From Vicia villosa (lineage: Eukaryota; Streptophyta; Magnoliopsida; Fabales; Fabaceae), in NCBI RefSeq assembly GCF_029867415.1, contig NC_081186.1:104258753-104322752 (forward strand): a stretch of DNA of 64,000 nucleotides. Direction: 5' to 3'. The notes beneath the pieces are model-generated. The model made no database searches. It was not told the origin of the DNA and saw only the letters and a program-made list of their open reading frames with translations. Below are positions 11,620 through 24,806 of this stretch, piece by piece; within the stretch, counting starts at the first letter, position 1, and each line of letters opens with the position of its first letter. A program made the position numbers and the translations under genes.

Positions 11620-12729
11620 ACCTAAATAACTTAGAATGTATATCACTTTTGAGGTTTAAGTTTTGGTAAATGTCATTCTTTCCTTTCTCATTCAGTTTAT
11701 TTTGATAAGCAAATGTCTAACCATATAATAATAATTTTTTTTTGCAATACATTAGTAATTTGTACATTTGAAAATTTACTTCACTTTTTTTAATGAATTG
11801 AAACTTTACTTAATCTTTTGTTTTAGTTGCTATCAAAATGTATAAGCCATTTTTGGTAACTTTAGCTGCCTAATTCATCCTAATATTTTATTTATTTGCG
11901 ACTACACTATTAAAGTAAGTGTGATTGCTACTATGTGGTAGATCCCTTCGTCTTATTCTTCAGATCGATTGGAAGTTGTAAAACAGATAAAGTAATAATT
12001 TCTTGAGTTTAATTGAGTCTCTGACATTTGGGCAGTGCATACTGCATATTCAATCAACTTAAGGAGGGGGCCATACCCCAATCCTTGTTTTCGATGTGCT
12101 CACGGCGAGTTGGAGAGTAGTGTTCACTGTTCCTACATTGCAAGTTTGCAGTGCAAATTTGAAATGCGGTGTTTAGATGGTTGCGAATTGTCCATATTCT
12201 CTCTTCAGACTTCTTTTAGTTATTTGCTAAGTTGGTCTTTCTTCCAACTTCTTTTAGTTATTTGTGATGGAGGTAGGGTGATGCAAGAGGAGTTAGGAGT
12301 GGATTAAAATTGATTTGGCAGGCCGAAATTTGATGCTGTTAACCCAATCAATTCACTCAATTCTACTGATTTTTTATCAAGTGCATTCTAGTCTAGTGGT
12401 GTTAGAACCTTTGTTAGTTTCCGGCTCAAAGTTGCTAGGCCTACTGAATTCCAACTACCCGGCCTTGTCAAACATGCTACATATAAGGCATATGTCATTG
12501 ATCCATTAAGTTAACTTTGATTAAACTTCACCTAGTAGTTTTGGATGTAGAGTATTTTATTGGCGTGTTAAAGTCATTTGGGTTTTACGTAGGGTGTATT
12601 ATGAACTTGGCCAGAACGTATTGAATGGAGATGGAGGAAGTGAAGAAGGATGAATGCAGGGATTAATTTTTTAAGAGGTTCATATTAGACGCACTTTTGG
12701 CTTTTCTTAGTGTATTATGATGCTAGCTA
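11620..12729. other. Intergenic, no gene recognised
   Basis: The stretch 12035-12540 has open frames of 60-90 codons on the plus strand. They show no recognisable domain, have ordinary base composition and lack conserved motifs. I treat the segment as non-coding or a very old fragment. Confidence 0.4.
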
Positions 12730-13007
12730 GCTATGAGACACAAGAAATTAACACCATGCATAGCAACTTTATTTCAATTTTCATATATATAAGTACAACC
12801 ATATAACATGACAAATATTACAAATACAAAAATGTATAAAATATATATCTGGACCTGGACATACCAAAATGCTAGATAACTAGCCAAAGCTCAACATTAT
12901 ATTATTTTTTAGTCAAATAATCTAGTGGTCGGACTATTACCTTTTAAATGTAAATAGGTAGGATGTTGCAGGTCCGAATCTGTCTCATGCTTGGTCACAA
13001 CCTCTGA

Positions 13008-13223
13008 TCATGGAAGGGTTTGAGGAGGGGGTTGGGTACCACACAACCTTTGGTAAATATCACAAAAGTTTCTAAGATTAAAAACATAACACAACGTATA
13101 CAGATGTCTACAATTTAACAGATTTAGCAGTTGGTGATCTTCTTCATCACCCTTAACAACACTCATAATTCCTACAATAATAATGAGAACTAAAAGAAAG
13201 GAAGCAAACATGGTTTTTGCCAT
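13008..13223 (-). CDS. Small secreted four-cysteine peptide (copy 1)
   Basis: A 71-residue single-exon frame. The N-terminus MAKTMFASFLLVLIIIVGIM and following VVKGDE form a clear signal peptide, with likely cleavage near residues 24-26. The mature part has four cysteines spaced CX6CX8CX6C, with hydrophobic residues between (CRHLYTLC, CDIYQRLC), and a Pro-rich tail. Copy 2 at 24579-24806 (-) has the same signal peptide and the same spacing. Promoter-side DNA is also conserved (13224-13620 against 24807-25200), so the pair arose by duplication of a whole locus. The size and secretion signal resemble legume nodule-specific cysteine-rich peptides, but the spacing is not the usual one for that class. 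Function is unknown. Confidence 0.72.
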   Translation of the reverse strand: MAKTMFASFLLVLIIIVGIMSVVKGDEEDHQLLNLLNCRHLYTLCYVFNLRNFCDIYQRLCGTQPPPQTLP

Positions 13224-13779
13224 ACTATATGAATAATGAGATTAATGTTACTCTTTTACACTTTATTACACTTTATTGCTTTATTTCTCTCAGATTGCAT
13301 GGAATAAAATGAATTGGCTCTTAAATTTATAGAACAAATGAATTGACTTTTGCGTGAGGAAAACTATTTTTAAGAATTGAAAACGTATGGGAGTTCTATA
13401 AAATTGAATATTTACTACGTGTGGTTTCTTTTTATGAGTGTAGTTTAAGGTTGATTAGATTCTATTATTTAATAAAATAGAAGGAATAAATGGTATATTA
13501 TAATTGATATAGAAGGGTTGGAGGTTGGTGTAGAAAATTAAAAAGCACTATAAAGAGTAACTATTGGTAATTGATTGTGTGCTGGTTGAGTTCTAATTTT
13601 CTTCCTAAATATGGTCATAATGATATATTTGGGTGGTGCTTGGTACTGTAGTCATGTGTACTATGGATCGGAATGGGTAGCGTTTGGGCAGCATACCATA
13701 GTATTGTTTCCATATTAGTGGTTTGAACAAATCTTCTTATCCGAGCTAATATTTGTGCAGACACCAACGTTTGTATTAG

Positions 13780-14008
13780 TACTCGTACCTAATGAATACT
13801 TAAGCACCTATATCCATATCTATTTATTTATATTTTTAATAAAAATAATCGATCAATTATAAATTATCATGTCATTTAAAGATTTTAACAACATTAAAAA
13901 AATTCAAGGATGTTATTATTGAGTTAAGAAATTAACAAATATTTATATTAAAATGCGTACAAGTTTAATAATGATGTATTTAATAAAATTGATAAATTAA
14001 CATGTGTA

Positions 14009-14091
<83 letters not shown>

Positions 14092-14215
14092 GTGGGGTGA
14101 ATACTAAGGTACTCGTACCCACATTCATGTCTGTTTATTTTAGTAGGTAATTGCCCGTGCCCATGTTCGTACCAATTTTGCGGATTTTTCCCTATCCATT
14201 GTTGTACCTCCATAA
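13780..14215. mobile_element. GTACC-rich transposon fragment containing (TA)n
   Basis: TACTCGTACC motifs occur at both sides (13775-13795 and 14105-14190) around an AT-rich core with a pure (TA)n tract at 14012-14088. Similar GGTACCC/GGGTACG composition occurs in the insertion at 39272-39687, suggesting one family. I could not define clean ends or a target duplication. Confidence 0.4.
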
Positions 14216-14224
14216 GCACAGGGG

Positions 14225-14690
14225 CAGTTATCTACAGCTGAAGTCTCTGAGAAGATTTCACTTAAGCGCTTCACCCTGCCACGCCTCGCGCTTGGGGGGC
14301 TATGTAAAATCAGATAAAATAGCTTATGCCAAGGCGAAGTGAATAGCTCGCGTCAAGATAAAAACGCCTCGGTCCCACTTAAATCAAGGATCTCAGCATG
14401 GTCACCTGACCAAGCCGCCCGAAAGGGTCCCCACGGGACCGCTCGCACTTAGGTCGAGTACCAGTCCGCCAGGACTTGAGTAAATCGGACAACGACTTAA
14501 AAGGATTATTTCGACCATATTTAACGACATTTAATGACTGCGCAGTTTGGGAAAACAGAGAAACCAATAATAGACATGGCCATAAGTGTGGGAATAATTC
14601 TATAAATAACAGGTACTATATATAGAGACATCCTCCCATTAACAAAGGCAAATCCTAATACGAGAAACACATACAAATTTTGAAAAGATG
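14225..14690 (+). mobile_element. LTR-like fragment, probably Ty3/gypsy
   Basis: A local island of higher GC (GCCACGCCTCGCGCTTGGGG, CGGACAACGACTTAAAAGG) runs into a promoter-like segment with TATAAATA and TATATATAGAG, then a leader. This is the usual layout of an LTR U3-R region in large plant gypsy elements. No internal coding region or primer-binding site follows; LINE sequence begins at about 14700. It is most likely a solo or truncated LTR. The superfamily assignment is tentative. Confidence 0.5.
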
Positions 14691-14699
14691 TATGATTCA

Positions 14700-16990
14700 A
14701 CTATCTGGAGTTTCTTGGACAATATGCTTGTCAAGTTTGTTTTCAACGACAAGTGGCATTCCTAGATGCATGCTTGTGTGTTTTTAGGAAATCTAGTTCT
14801 CTAGGTTAACGGTTGTCCAACTCAAGAAATAAGTATTGAAATGGTGGTATGGGTGAGGGAGAAGTAAAGAGATCCTTTAGCCCCAATCCTATTTCTACTT
14901 GTGGTGGACGGTCTTGGGATATATTTTATCCTATTTTCTTCAATTTTATCCTCGTCTTGAGACCACTTGGGATATATATGTTATTCTATTTTCTTCAATT
15001 TGATCCTTATTTCAATCCCAATTTTCTTGTTGTCCTTTTTCAAAATTCTTGTTAAGGTATGAAAAAGGATAGTCGGGAATCAAAAAACATTCTTGTGGGG
15101 AGTGGGGGTGAAAGTAGAAACTAATATTTCTTGGGTTAAATGACATGTATTTGTAAACCTAAATGGATAAAGGGATGGGTGTTGGTTAATTTAGAAGTGC
15201 AAAGCAAATGATGTTAGCATTATCTTGGATGCATATGGCTTGCGGTGTGATATTATTTCGGCTAAATATGAGGATTAGGTTGTTACCTCCTTTTGTGGGG
15301 AAGGTCGTTTAATTTTCTCATTTCTTCTACCTGATGGAAAGGAGTTTCCCTTATATGTTCTAAATGAAGGATCAAAAAACACAATAAGGGGGGTTGGATT
15401 GGGTTTTTTTAATAAAATAAAAACTTAATGATACGTTTGGTTATTCTGGTTCGTTTGAACTCAAACTACTCTAGTCCACCCTGTTAAGGTGATTTTGCCT
15501 ATCTCTTAAGAGGTCTTAATCCACTAATCAAACTTGATTACAAACTTTCACGATGACAACCGTCAACGTTTTCTCGAGATTTAAACCACAACTCGGTTTG
15601 CTCAAGGTACCACAATAACAACAAAACTTAATCTTATGTGTTTACAAAAGTGCTTCTAATAAGTTGTATCACAACCGTGATGTATACACTAGTATTCAAA
15701 TTACAAAAGTAGTAAAAGAATTATGAATATCGTTTAGAGCCTTTTGCTTTTTAACGTGCGTGAGAGTCGTACTGATTCTTCAACAAATACTTCTTTATAT
15801 AGGAGAGCATTTTAATCCGTTGGAGGACACACTTTCTTGATTTGGAAACTTGATGAATTGCAGAATTAATTTTGTTTCCATAAGAGAAGATTCTGTCTCT
15901 TGAATATAATTTCCATCCGTTTAAGAAAAGATCTTGTATTTAATTCTTGTAATGGAACTGTTCATCAGAGTATTATTCAGCGTTGGTGCATGAAGTGCTT
16001 ATGTATCAGAGTTATTCAGAACTTGAGAATTATCTGGTTTGTCTTCAGAACTTCTTGTTCTTGTAGACTTCCTTTAGAATCTTCGGAACTTCTTGTTCTT
16101 ATAAACTTCCTTCCAGGTTTAGATCTTATTATTCTTGTAAACCTCTCTTAATGTAACCTTCTGCTTCTGAGAAATCATAGTTCAGAGCATCTTCTTCTTA
16201 TAAGCTTCTCTCAATGCAACCTTCTGCTTATGAGAAATCACTGTTACTCGCTTCAGAACTTCTGCAAAGTAAAACATAGGATTAGTGTGCATATTTGTTC
16301 TTATCTAAATTTATGTGTTTGTTATCATCAAAACTCTTTTGAAGATGTAGAACCAAACTATGTTCTAACACTAACATCATTGGTTTATGGATAGCTTACG
16401 AAGGAACGTGTGGTTGGCATTCTCACTTGTTTTTGGGATGACCCATGGGTTAGGAAAATCCCTCTTAAATTTAATTTACATAGACTCTACACTATCTCCA
16501 TCCAACACGACCGGGAAGTGGAAAAGGTTGGTTGTTGGAAGAAGGGGCTTATAGATTGGAATCTCTTGTGGAGTAATATCATTTTCGTCTAGAAATAGGA
16601 CTTGGTTGATAATGCCGTTGTGGAAATTCAAGAAGTTATCTTCTCCCTATATAGTGATCATTGATGGTGGGACATGGAAAAAAAGGTGTTTACTCAGTTG
16701 CATCAGTTTATAGTGTTTTCTTTAATGTTAATCTTGGTGTTGTTACCTTAATGAATATCGTGGATTAGATTTTACCCTAAATTTGGGTTACTTTGACCCC
16801 TTTTAAAGTGATTGTTTCTCTTGGAAACTCGTTACAAATAAGATCTATACTAGATATAATTTTTTTAAGTGTCGTGTCTTACATAACCATAGTAGTGTTT
16901 CCTATGGTTTGTGTCATGGACCCTTGGACTTAATATCTCACTTATTTTTTACCTATGGGGTGGTTGTGGTATAATAGTTTGGGTGGCTTA
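14700..16990 (+). pseudogene. Decayed L1-type LINE, copy A (interrupted)
   Basis: At 14705-14790 the sequence matches the reverse-transcriptase stretch around FLDNMLVKFVFNDKW of copy B. At 16390-16600 a frame reads as the C-terminal LINE region (FWDDPWVRKIPLKFNLHRLY). At 16660-16830 it matches 18450-18630 of copy B, including the zf-RVT-like K-VIVFSW position. Stops and shifts are frequent. The segment 15380-16380 lacks LINE similarity and probably represents a later insertion. Confidence 0.6.
15380..16380. repeat. Unclassified repeat-like block inside LINE copy A
   Basis: Opens with a G-run then TTGGATTGGG. Around 16025-16260 it contains three diverged copies of a CTTCAGAACTTCTTGTTCTT / TATAAACTTCC motif. 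It looks like part of an LTR or other non-coding repeat, but I cannot name the family or fix its borders. Confidence 0.4.
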
Positions 16991-17329
16991 TGTGATTTTT
17001 TTGTCTTTTCTAAAGATTCTATAATATTTTTCTTATTATTAAGGCAATTTGTCTAGTTTTAGAGGCAGTCTCATTATGATTTGACATTCGGTAGTGTGGT
17101 CTGTCTAAAAATCCCAAAATGATGATTGCTTTTTGTTCTCTTTCTGTGAGTGATAATCTTATCCTATTTTATCCATTTCTTCTCACTGAAATTGATATGT
17201 AAGTCTCTCAGTGTAATGGGAACAAGATTCATTACCCTGCTGGTTTTAATTTCAATTTTCTTAGGAGATTCTAGCATTTCCTTATATACTATCCAATAGT
17301 TATATTTACTCAATTCCATTTTTTTAGAA

Positions 17330-19400
17330 ACTCTTCCTTGCACCTTTTCCACCTACTTTGTTACTTTGATTCCAAAGGTTGAGTCTCCTTCTCAGTTGGG
17401 GAACTCCCAAACTATCTCTCTAGTAGGATCTCTTTACAAGCTTGTATCAAAATTTCTAGTAGCAAGTTTAGCCAAGATAATGGATAATCCTATTTCTTCT
17501 AATTAATATTCCTTCCTTAAAAGGAGGCTTTTGGTATATGGGATGGTTGTTGTGAATGAGTTGGTTGATTTGGCCAATAAAACCAATAAAAATTGCTATA
17601 TTTTAAAGATAGATTTTGAAAAGGCATATAATTCACTAAGTTGGAGATTTCTAGATTATATGCTTGTCAAGTTTGGTTTTAATGACAAGTGGAGTGTCTA
17701 TATGTAATTTTGTGTGTTTTAGGGGAATCTTGCTGCCTTGGTTAACATTTGATAACTCATGAGATACGTATTCACATGGAGTTGTAGCAATGATATCCTT
17801 TAGATTCATTATTATATCTACTTGTGATGAAAGGGTCTAGCAATTTGTTTATATGATTGTGGAGTTGAATCTTTGTCTAGTTTTAGGTGGGATCCTTAGA
17901 CTTGGTGATCTCTCATCATCATTATGTAAATTATGCTTTTACATTGATAGAATATTTGGTTAAGAATCTTTGGCTTATTTAGGCTCTCCTTCATGGTTTG
18001 AGCTTTCCTCTAGGCTTCATATCAATTTTGTAAGAAAAGCCTTATTGGGGTTAATGTTGACCTAATGTTTATGGATTTAGATGTGGTTTTCTACATTATA
18101 CATAAGAGACCATTCATTTCAAGTACAATCGTACTTAATCATCATCTTGAGGCCATTGAGAGCCCTTAATTAGTCTTATCAGTAGGTGGTTGCTCTCGCG
18201 GAAATATTTATGTGACAACTTGAATAAAGCTTGATTCTCTTTAATTTGATGCTTAAAGGAGAGAAGTTGGAACTAGGGAGAAATGGACTATTATTTATGG
18301 TATCTTTTAAAGATTGGAAAGTGAGAGAGGTCGGAAGTAGGGAGAAATGGACTATTGTTTAGGATATCTTTTAAAGAAGAACCCTTTTTGTCTTGAAACA
18401 AGAGTGGTTTCTAATATTCTTCTAATAATTCATAAAATTATTTTCTTTTTAGATAGTGACTATTAGTGGTGGCATCGTGGGAAAGAAGGCATTAACTTCG
18501 TTGCTTGGGCTTACAGTTCCCTCGATGTTAATCTCGGGGTTGGTACTTCGACAAATATAATGGATATGATTCTACCCTTAATTTGGGTTAGTTGGACCCC
18601 CCCGGCACTAAAGTGATCGTTTTCTCTGGGCAAATAGAGATAAACTAATACTAAAGAGGATATGTTTAAGCGTCATATCTTACTTGACCTTAGAGGTGTT
18701 TCCAGTGGCTTGTTTTGTTTGCCTTTACAGTCAGATTCTTACCGTTTTGCTACATGTGAAGTGGGTGACAAGGTTGTTATATAGGATTTTTAGGTTGTTT
18801 GGGTGATCTTGTATCCTTCCTTATGATCTCTCAACGCCTTTTAAGGGTTCTTTATCGTTAAAGATGTTGTCTAGAGTTAGAGGTGATCTCATTATGATTT
18901 AATAATATGTGTTGTGGTCTAACTGGAAATCTTTAAAATGATGTTATTTTTCAAATACGCCCATAAACATGAAGGATTAGGAAGACAAGATTATTCTTTC
19001 TACTTGTAAATTGTATCTTAGAAGGTTTTTTGTCTACTCGTGAACTTTCTCTATTTGACTTCAAAACTCTATTATTTGTTTGTGCCAATAGCGACTTTGA
19101 GAGTTTTTTAATTGATTCTTAGGGCATAGTGTTTTAGTTGTTTCTTTAGGGATTTTGTTCCATTGATGATGATTCTTGGTACAGTTCTAATGTGTTTTCC
19201 TTTGTGATGTAATTGTATTAAGGCTAGCCTGTTTCTTTGTTGGGATGTTGGTTGGCGGTTGTCTTTTCTATTTGCTGTGTTTTTTGGCGTTTTATTAGAT
19301 TTATAATTTATTTTATGTTTATTCTAAATTTTAAGGATAGTTTGTTACCTCTTGTACTTGTTTTTTTCTTTTATAGTTACTCTTAAAATATTTTTATGTC
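17330..19400 (+). pseudogene. Decayed L1-type LINE, copy B (reverse transcriptase)
   Basis: Around 17366-17700 one frame reads as plant non-LTR reverse transcriptase with only two or so stops. Conserved blocks are LIPKVESPSQL, ISLVGSLYKLVSKFLVASLA, an AF-KGR-like block, and LKIDFEKAYNSLSWRFLDYM. Downstream, 18450-18700 retains the C-terminal zinc-finger-like region. The YADD region and the endonuclease domain are not recognisable. Many stops and frameshifts show it is dead. It is oriented like copy A, which lies just upstream. Confidence 0.75.
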
Positions 19401-19509
19401 TCTCTTCATACCCGTGGTCCTTTAGTTTCCCTTTATATATGATTGTCATTGGTTGACAGTCTAAAAATAATTTACACTATCAGTGCACATCCTCTTTTCT
19501 CTTAAAAAA

Positions 19510-19673
19510 TTTGAAACATATATATATGTGAAATACTAACTTTAATCTATTTATTTTTTAAATTTTCGAATTCTTAAGTGAATTAAAAAAAAAAATGAAA
19601 CTTATACATGCGAAATACTAACTTTAATCTATTTATTTTTTAAATTTTCGAATTCTTTAAGTGAATTAAAGAT
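19510..19673. repeat. 82-bp tandem duplication
   Basis: Two direct copies share GAAATACTAACTTTAATCTA and TTTTTTAAATTTTCGAATTC. They differ by an A-run and a few bases. Confidence 0.88.
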
Positions 19674-20052
19674 ACATGTAAAAATGACTACAAGAACTAC
19701 ATTAGATATTAGATATAGTTAGTATTAAATTTTAATCTATCCTATTTTCCTTAAAAAGATGAATTTCTATCCTTTTAGAACAAACCTGAACAAACTCTAA
19801 AATTATTAAACTGGATAGTAGAATTTGTCATTATTATTTATTCAGGCTTCCAATTAAAATAAAAGAAATTTACAACAAGACGGCTTCATAAAGATCGATC
19901 AGTGATTGTTTGCTTTTGTATAAGTTGTGCTATACAGATAATGAGAATTTTTTTTTTCTATGTATCAGAATTCGTTTTATACTTATATCCAACCAACCCC
20001 AGCTCAATCCTTTCCATGATCAGATATAGTGGCCAAGCATGCATGGTTTGAG

Positions 20053-20159
<107 letters not shown>

Positions 20160-21038
20160 TGGTTTTTTCCTCATTATTTCGTAAATATAAGAGATTTCGT
20201 TTTTAATCCTCTAAATATTTTTTTTAAAAATGATTTCTCTAAAAATTTTCATCCACACTTTTGATCTCTCATGCTAACATCCGTTGACAGAGCTCGCGTG
20301 ACATCGTCACATGGCAATCCTTGTGTGGCAAAGTTGTTGACATGGACGCCACGTGGCATTTTGTCCCTATTTTATATTTTTTTATATAAATTTTATTTAT
20401 AGTGACAAATATTTCGTTGCTAAAATGAACTTCATATGAAAATCCAGAATCCGTAGCTAATTTCTAGCTAAGGTTGTTAAAATCTCGATATATAACTTAA
20501 ACTCTATAGATTTCACGTTTCTAGGTCAACATTTCGTGTTAAATCGCAGGTAAAAACATTTTTATGTAAAATCATATTCCGAAACGATTTTAAGTGATTT
20601 AAATCTTTCTAAAATCGGTGAAATCGTGTAAAATTGTTGGATTTTACTCTATGACCTGATTTTACTTTTTTTGTCAAAATTTATAAATCACATTTTATAT
20701 TTTGACCCATAAAATTTTCTCTATGGATTTTTAATTTTATTCACATTCACATCTTTGTTATAATATTAAAAAAAATCTTTATTATTTGGAAATGATGTTG
20801 TAGAAAGATTAGATTTTTGATTAAGTTGAAGAAGATGATGAAAAGATTTGTTTTTTTGAACTTGAAAAACTTATGAAACTATTGTTTTTTTTATAATCTT
20901 TTGGATGTTATATTTTATGATTTGGTGGACAATTTATATAGTTTGTGAATATTACACTTTATTATGATGATATAATATATTTTTTGCATTATAATTAAGT
21001 TAAAATTTTAAATAATTAATGCATTTGAAATATTATAT

Positions 21039-21298
<260 letters not shown>

Positions 21299-21389
21299 TA
21301 ATATAATTTTAATATGAGTTAAACTATATGATTTTACGTTTCGATTTTACCTAGTTAAAAAGAGTCAAGGTAAAAACTCGATTCTGACA

Positions 21390-22320
21390 ATTCAAGTTAA
21401 TTCAAACACATCATTCTTATCATCCGGAATTCGTTTTTTTTTCATGATTTTTTGCAAGAAAGTTTATCATATTATAATGATATCTCTAAAAAAAATTATT
21501 ATTTTTTACTTGAAATGAATTAAATATGAATTATTTTACAAGTCAATTTTCTATAAAACGGAAAAATGGAAAACGTTATCATATGATTGAGTTTTATAAC
21601 ATAACATATATAAGTATTTGCAAACTTCATTGCATTCCGAATAAGTCTTGATTTATTTTAATTTTTTAATCAAAACACATATATGTGTTTTGATCGCAAG
21701 ATCAAAATAAATCGATACTTATTCTAAATTCCATGAAACTTTGCAGATAATTTCTATGTGTTATTATCTAATTGAATGCAAAATATTAGCTCAAAACTCG
21801 ATCATATTCTAATGTTGCGTTGTTTCCGCTTTGTAGAAAATCGACGCTTAAAAAATTCATATTTAATTCACCTCATGCAAAAAAAAATCTATTTTGAAGG
21901 AGATCCCTATAATTTGATACACTAATGTGAACAAATATTAAAGCATGTCAGCCGTTTTACAACTAATATGGTTACATTTCTCATTTGTCACTTGAAAAAA
22001 CATATTTATACGTGTTTCGATCAAAAAAATCAAAATAAATAGAGGCTTATTTGAAATGCCATGAAAATTTATAGATATTTTTTATGTATTATGATATAAT
22101 TCCCTGAAAAAATGATAGCCTAAAAATCATTCATATGCTAACGTTTTCCTTGTTTCCGTTTTAAAGAAAATAGACTTGTAAAAGAAAATCATATTTAATT
22201 CATCTCAAGTAAAAAAAAAGTGAGAGATATCCTTATAATGTGATAAACTTTATTGCAAAAAAATCATGAAAAAACGAAGTCTATGTCATAAGAATGATGT
22301 GTTTGAATTATCTAAGAATT
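21390..22320. repeat. Nested palindrome: three copies in head-to-head/tandem order
   Basis: A segment A (about 21390-21680) is followed at once by its inverted copy A' (about 21690-21960), centred on ACACATATATGTGT near 21682. A third copy, A'' (about 22000-22320), has the same orientation as A'. Shared landmarks are AACACATCATTCTTAT, CATGATTTTTTGCAA, GAATTAAATATGAATT, and the TTTTGATC/GATCAAAATAAAT junction. There is no coding capacity. Confidence 0.8.
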
Positions 22321-22576
22321 AGCTACGGATTAACTCCAAATTAGCTATAGATTCTGGGTTTTAATATGACGTTCATGTTAGCGACAGATATTGATATGAA
22401 ATACCTGTCTCTATAAATAAAATTTATATAAAAAAAGTGTTAACGGACGTTAGCAGGAGCGACCAAAAGTGTCGATGGAAAATTTTAGAGAGACCGTTCT
22501 TTGAAGAAAATATTTAGAAAGATTAAAAATGAAATCTGCAATATTTATGAGGACAAAAAATATATTTAACCTAATA

Positions 22577-24050
22577 ATATCTAAATATTTGTGTGTGAAG
22601 ATATATATTGTTTTGGGCTGGTAGCAAGTCCAAAAAGGAGAAAGGCTCAACTTAGCACCCGCCCAAGGTATAAATACATCCACCCTTGAAGAGGAAATGT
22701 GCATTTTCACCTAAGTTTCATTCTTTAAACCATTATCTTGAAACTGTCTTAAGCGATGGAGTGCTAACTTTGCAAGTTCATCATTCGCAATCGTAGCGGA
22801 TCAGCTGGAGCATATGTATTAGAGACAATCTTGATTTTGATTCCTATAAAACTACGCACACTAATATTGGTAGAAGAAATATTTACTCAAGAGATAATGT
22901 ACTCTTGATAAATTACAATTAAGACCCCGCCTAGAAAAATGGTCTTCACTAAGCACAAGAATACTTTCAAAGCACTATGACAAAAATATATGTGAGAAAA
23001 ATGAGATTTATAGAAAATGATGAGACAGTGAGAAAGTAGAATTAAGACCCATTTTATGAGTGATTTAAAATGTTATAGGAGCTCTCTATTCATGGGCCAA
23101 AAATTGTGGCTTAAATTTGAAAACAACCCATGAGCGAATTAACTAGAATAATCAATTGTTCAAACCATAAATCAGTTAGTTAGGCCTTAGAAATATTTTT
23201 AGCTAATTTTACTATCGACGAACCTTGAAACAATAGTTTTCACTTGAATGTTGTTTAACCACAATGTTGAATTAATTTAAGAGGATATCTTGATAAAATA
23301 GCATGAGCATCTTCAATCGCTTGAGCTATTCAATAGATAAGGACTTTACTATATATCATTTGATATCAGGTGTTGCCATCATCAAAACCAAACAACTGAT
23401 TAACTGATTGCATTTTTTATATTAGTAAACTTTCATGCCGCCTTGGATCACCTTGACAGTACTTGCAAGCATATGGGTCGACTTTCTCCCATTTTTTGAT
23501 GATACCAACACATCTTTCAAGGAAGTGGTAAAAGAGAAAATAAATAGATAAAAATTCTAGTGGGTAAACTCCCCCTCACATGAGTAGAGAGTATACTCTA
23601 CTTCCCCTGAGACTATACTTGTCACCCTTTGGTACAATTAGAAAGGCGAGAAAAAATGCTAGAAAGGATGATATGCAAGTAGAAACATAGTTAACATAGA
23701 CTAAACATGATTTTAGAGATAATCTTTAAAAGTTTCAATTAAAAATATTAATTATTTCAATTTCTAATATATTGAATACACACATTTGAAAAAAAAACAA
23801 AAACTTATTTTTTAATTCTTTAAAAAGTCTCTTTGGAACACTTTTATCATTTCTCTAAATTATAAGATGAGATGGGTCAGTCTTGATGAATTCATTTCAC
23901 TTTTATTCTTATTCATGTGAGAACAATCATAATATTTTCACACTAGTGATATGATTTTCACAATATGAAATGTTTACATTGATTATGCATCTAAATTATA
24001 CTTAAATAAATTTTCATTTATAAATTAAAACCATATATTTTAGTGCATAA
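22577..24050. other. Non-coding, repeat-like, unclassified
   Basis: No coherent reading frame. The stretch around 23560-23620 (ACTCCCCCTCACATGAGTAG and following) has the look of retroelement-derived sequence. I could not assign a family or ends. Confidence 0.35.
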
Positions 24051-24333
24051 ATTATTTATTAGATCGTGAAAAAAAATTAAAGTTGCTATACATTGTTTTT
24101 TTTTTTTTATTGTAAGCAAGGATATTAAATAGTAGAGAACTAAGGGTTCTCAAAACTTGTTTACACAAGAACGAGAAACCCTGACAAAAAGAGAAATTAC
24201 AACCAGAAATTAACACACATGATAATTTTATTTCATTAATCAGCATAAGCTTAACCATAATATTGCACACTATTACAAATACATATCACAAGAACATATA
24301 AAAATACATGATATATCCTTGACCCAAGAAGCT

Positions 24334-24491
<158 letters not shown>

Positions 24492-24578
24492 CTAAGGCAC
24501 AAAGTACATGTCTGCCTATCAAGGTTTATTTAGGTATATATATAACTTTTATATCATATCACAAATCATATTCCATGA

Positions 24579-24806
24579 TCATATCATTGAAGGAGATGGA
24601 GCTGGGGAGGGCATGACATCATGAGGACACAAATCATGGAACTGTTGACATGAGTTTGTAACATTTCTATAATAACACAATTTATACAAATGCATGCAAC
24701 GTTTCGGATGTCCAATTTGGCTATATCCTCCCTCAACAACACTCATAATTCCCACAACAACAGCAATGAGAACTAAAACAAAGGAAGCAATCATTGTTTT
24801 CGCCAT
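24579..24806 (-). CDS. Small secreted four-cysteine peptide (copy 2)
   Basis: A 75-residue single-exon frame. The signal peptide MAKTMIASFVLVLIAVVVGI plus MSVVEGG is nearly identical to copy 1. The mature region again has cysteines in CX6CX8CX6C (CMHLYKLC, then CQQFHDLC) and a Pro/Ser-rich C-terminus. Mature-region residues have diverged far more than the signal peptide, apart from the cysteines and a few positions (HLY-LCY, N, F/Y). That pattern is typical of fast-evolving secreted peptides. Upstream DNA (24807-25200) aligns with that of copy 1, including the short motif CATACTATATGA directly before the start, so regulation may be shared. It may be a nodule- or defence-type peptide; the function is not known. 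Confidence 0.75.
   Translation of the reverse strand: MAKTMIASFVLVLIAVVVGIMSVVEGGYSQIGHPKRCMHLYKLCYYRNVTNSCQQFHDLCPHDVMPSPAPSPSMI

Noticed and set aside
12910..12990. tRNA gene or SINE head (TCTAGTGGTCGG ... GGTCCGAATC)
   Set aside because: A- and B-box-like motifs are present, but no cloverleaf forms and no repeat border or poly-A tail is visible.
13008..13223. Calling the peptides canonical nodule NCR peptides
   Set aside because: The cysteine spacing (CX6CX8CX6C), the signal peptide sequence and the lack of an intron after the signal peptide do not match the usual NCR pattern, so only a general secreted-peptide call is given.
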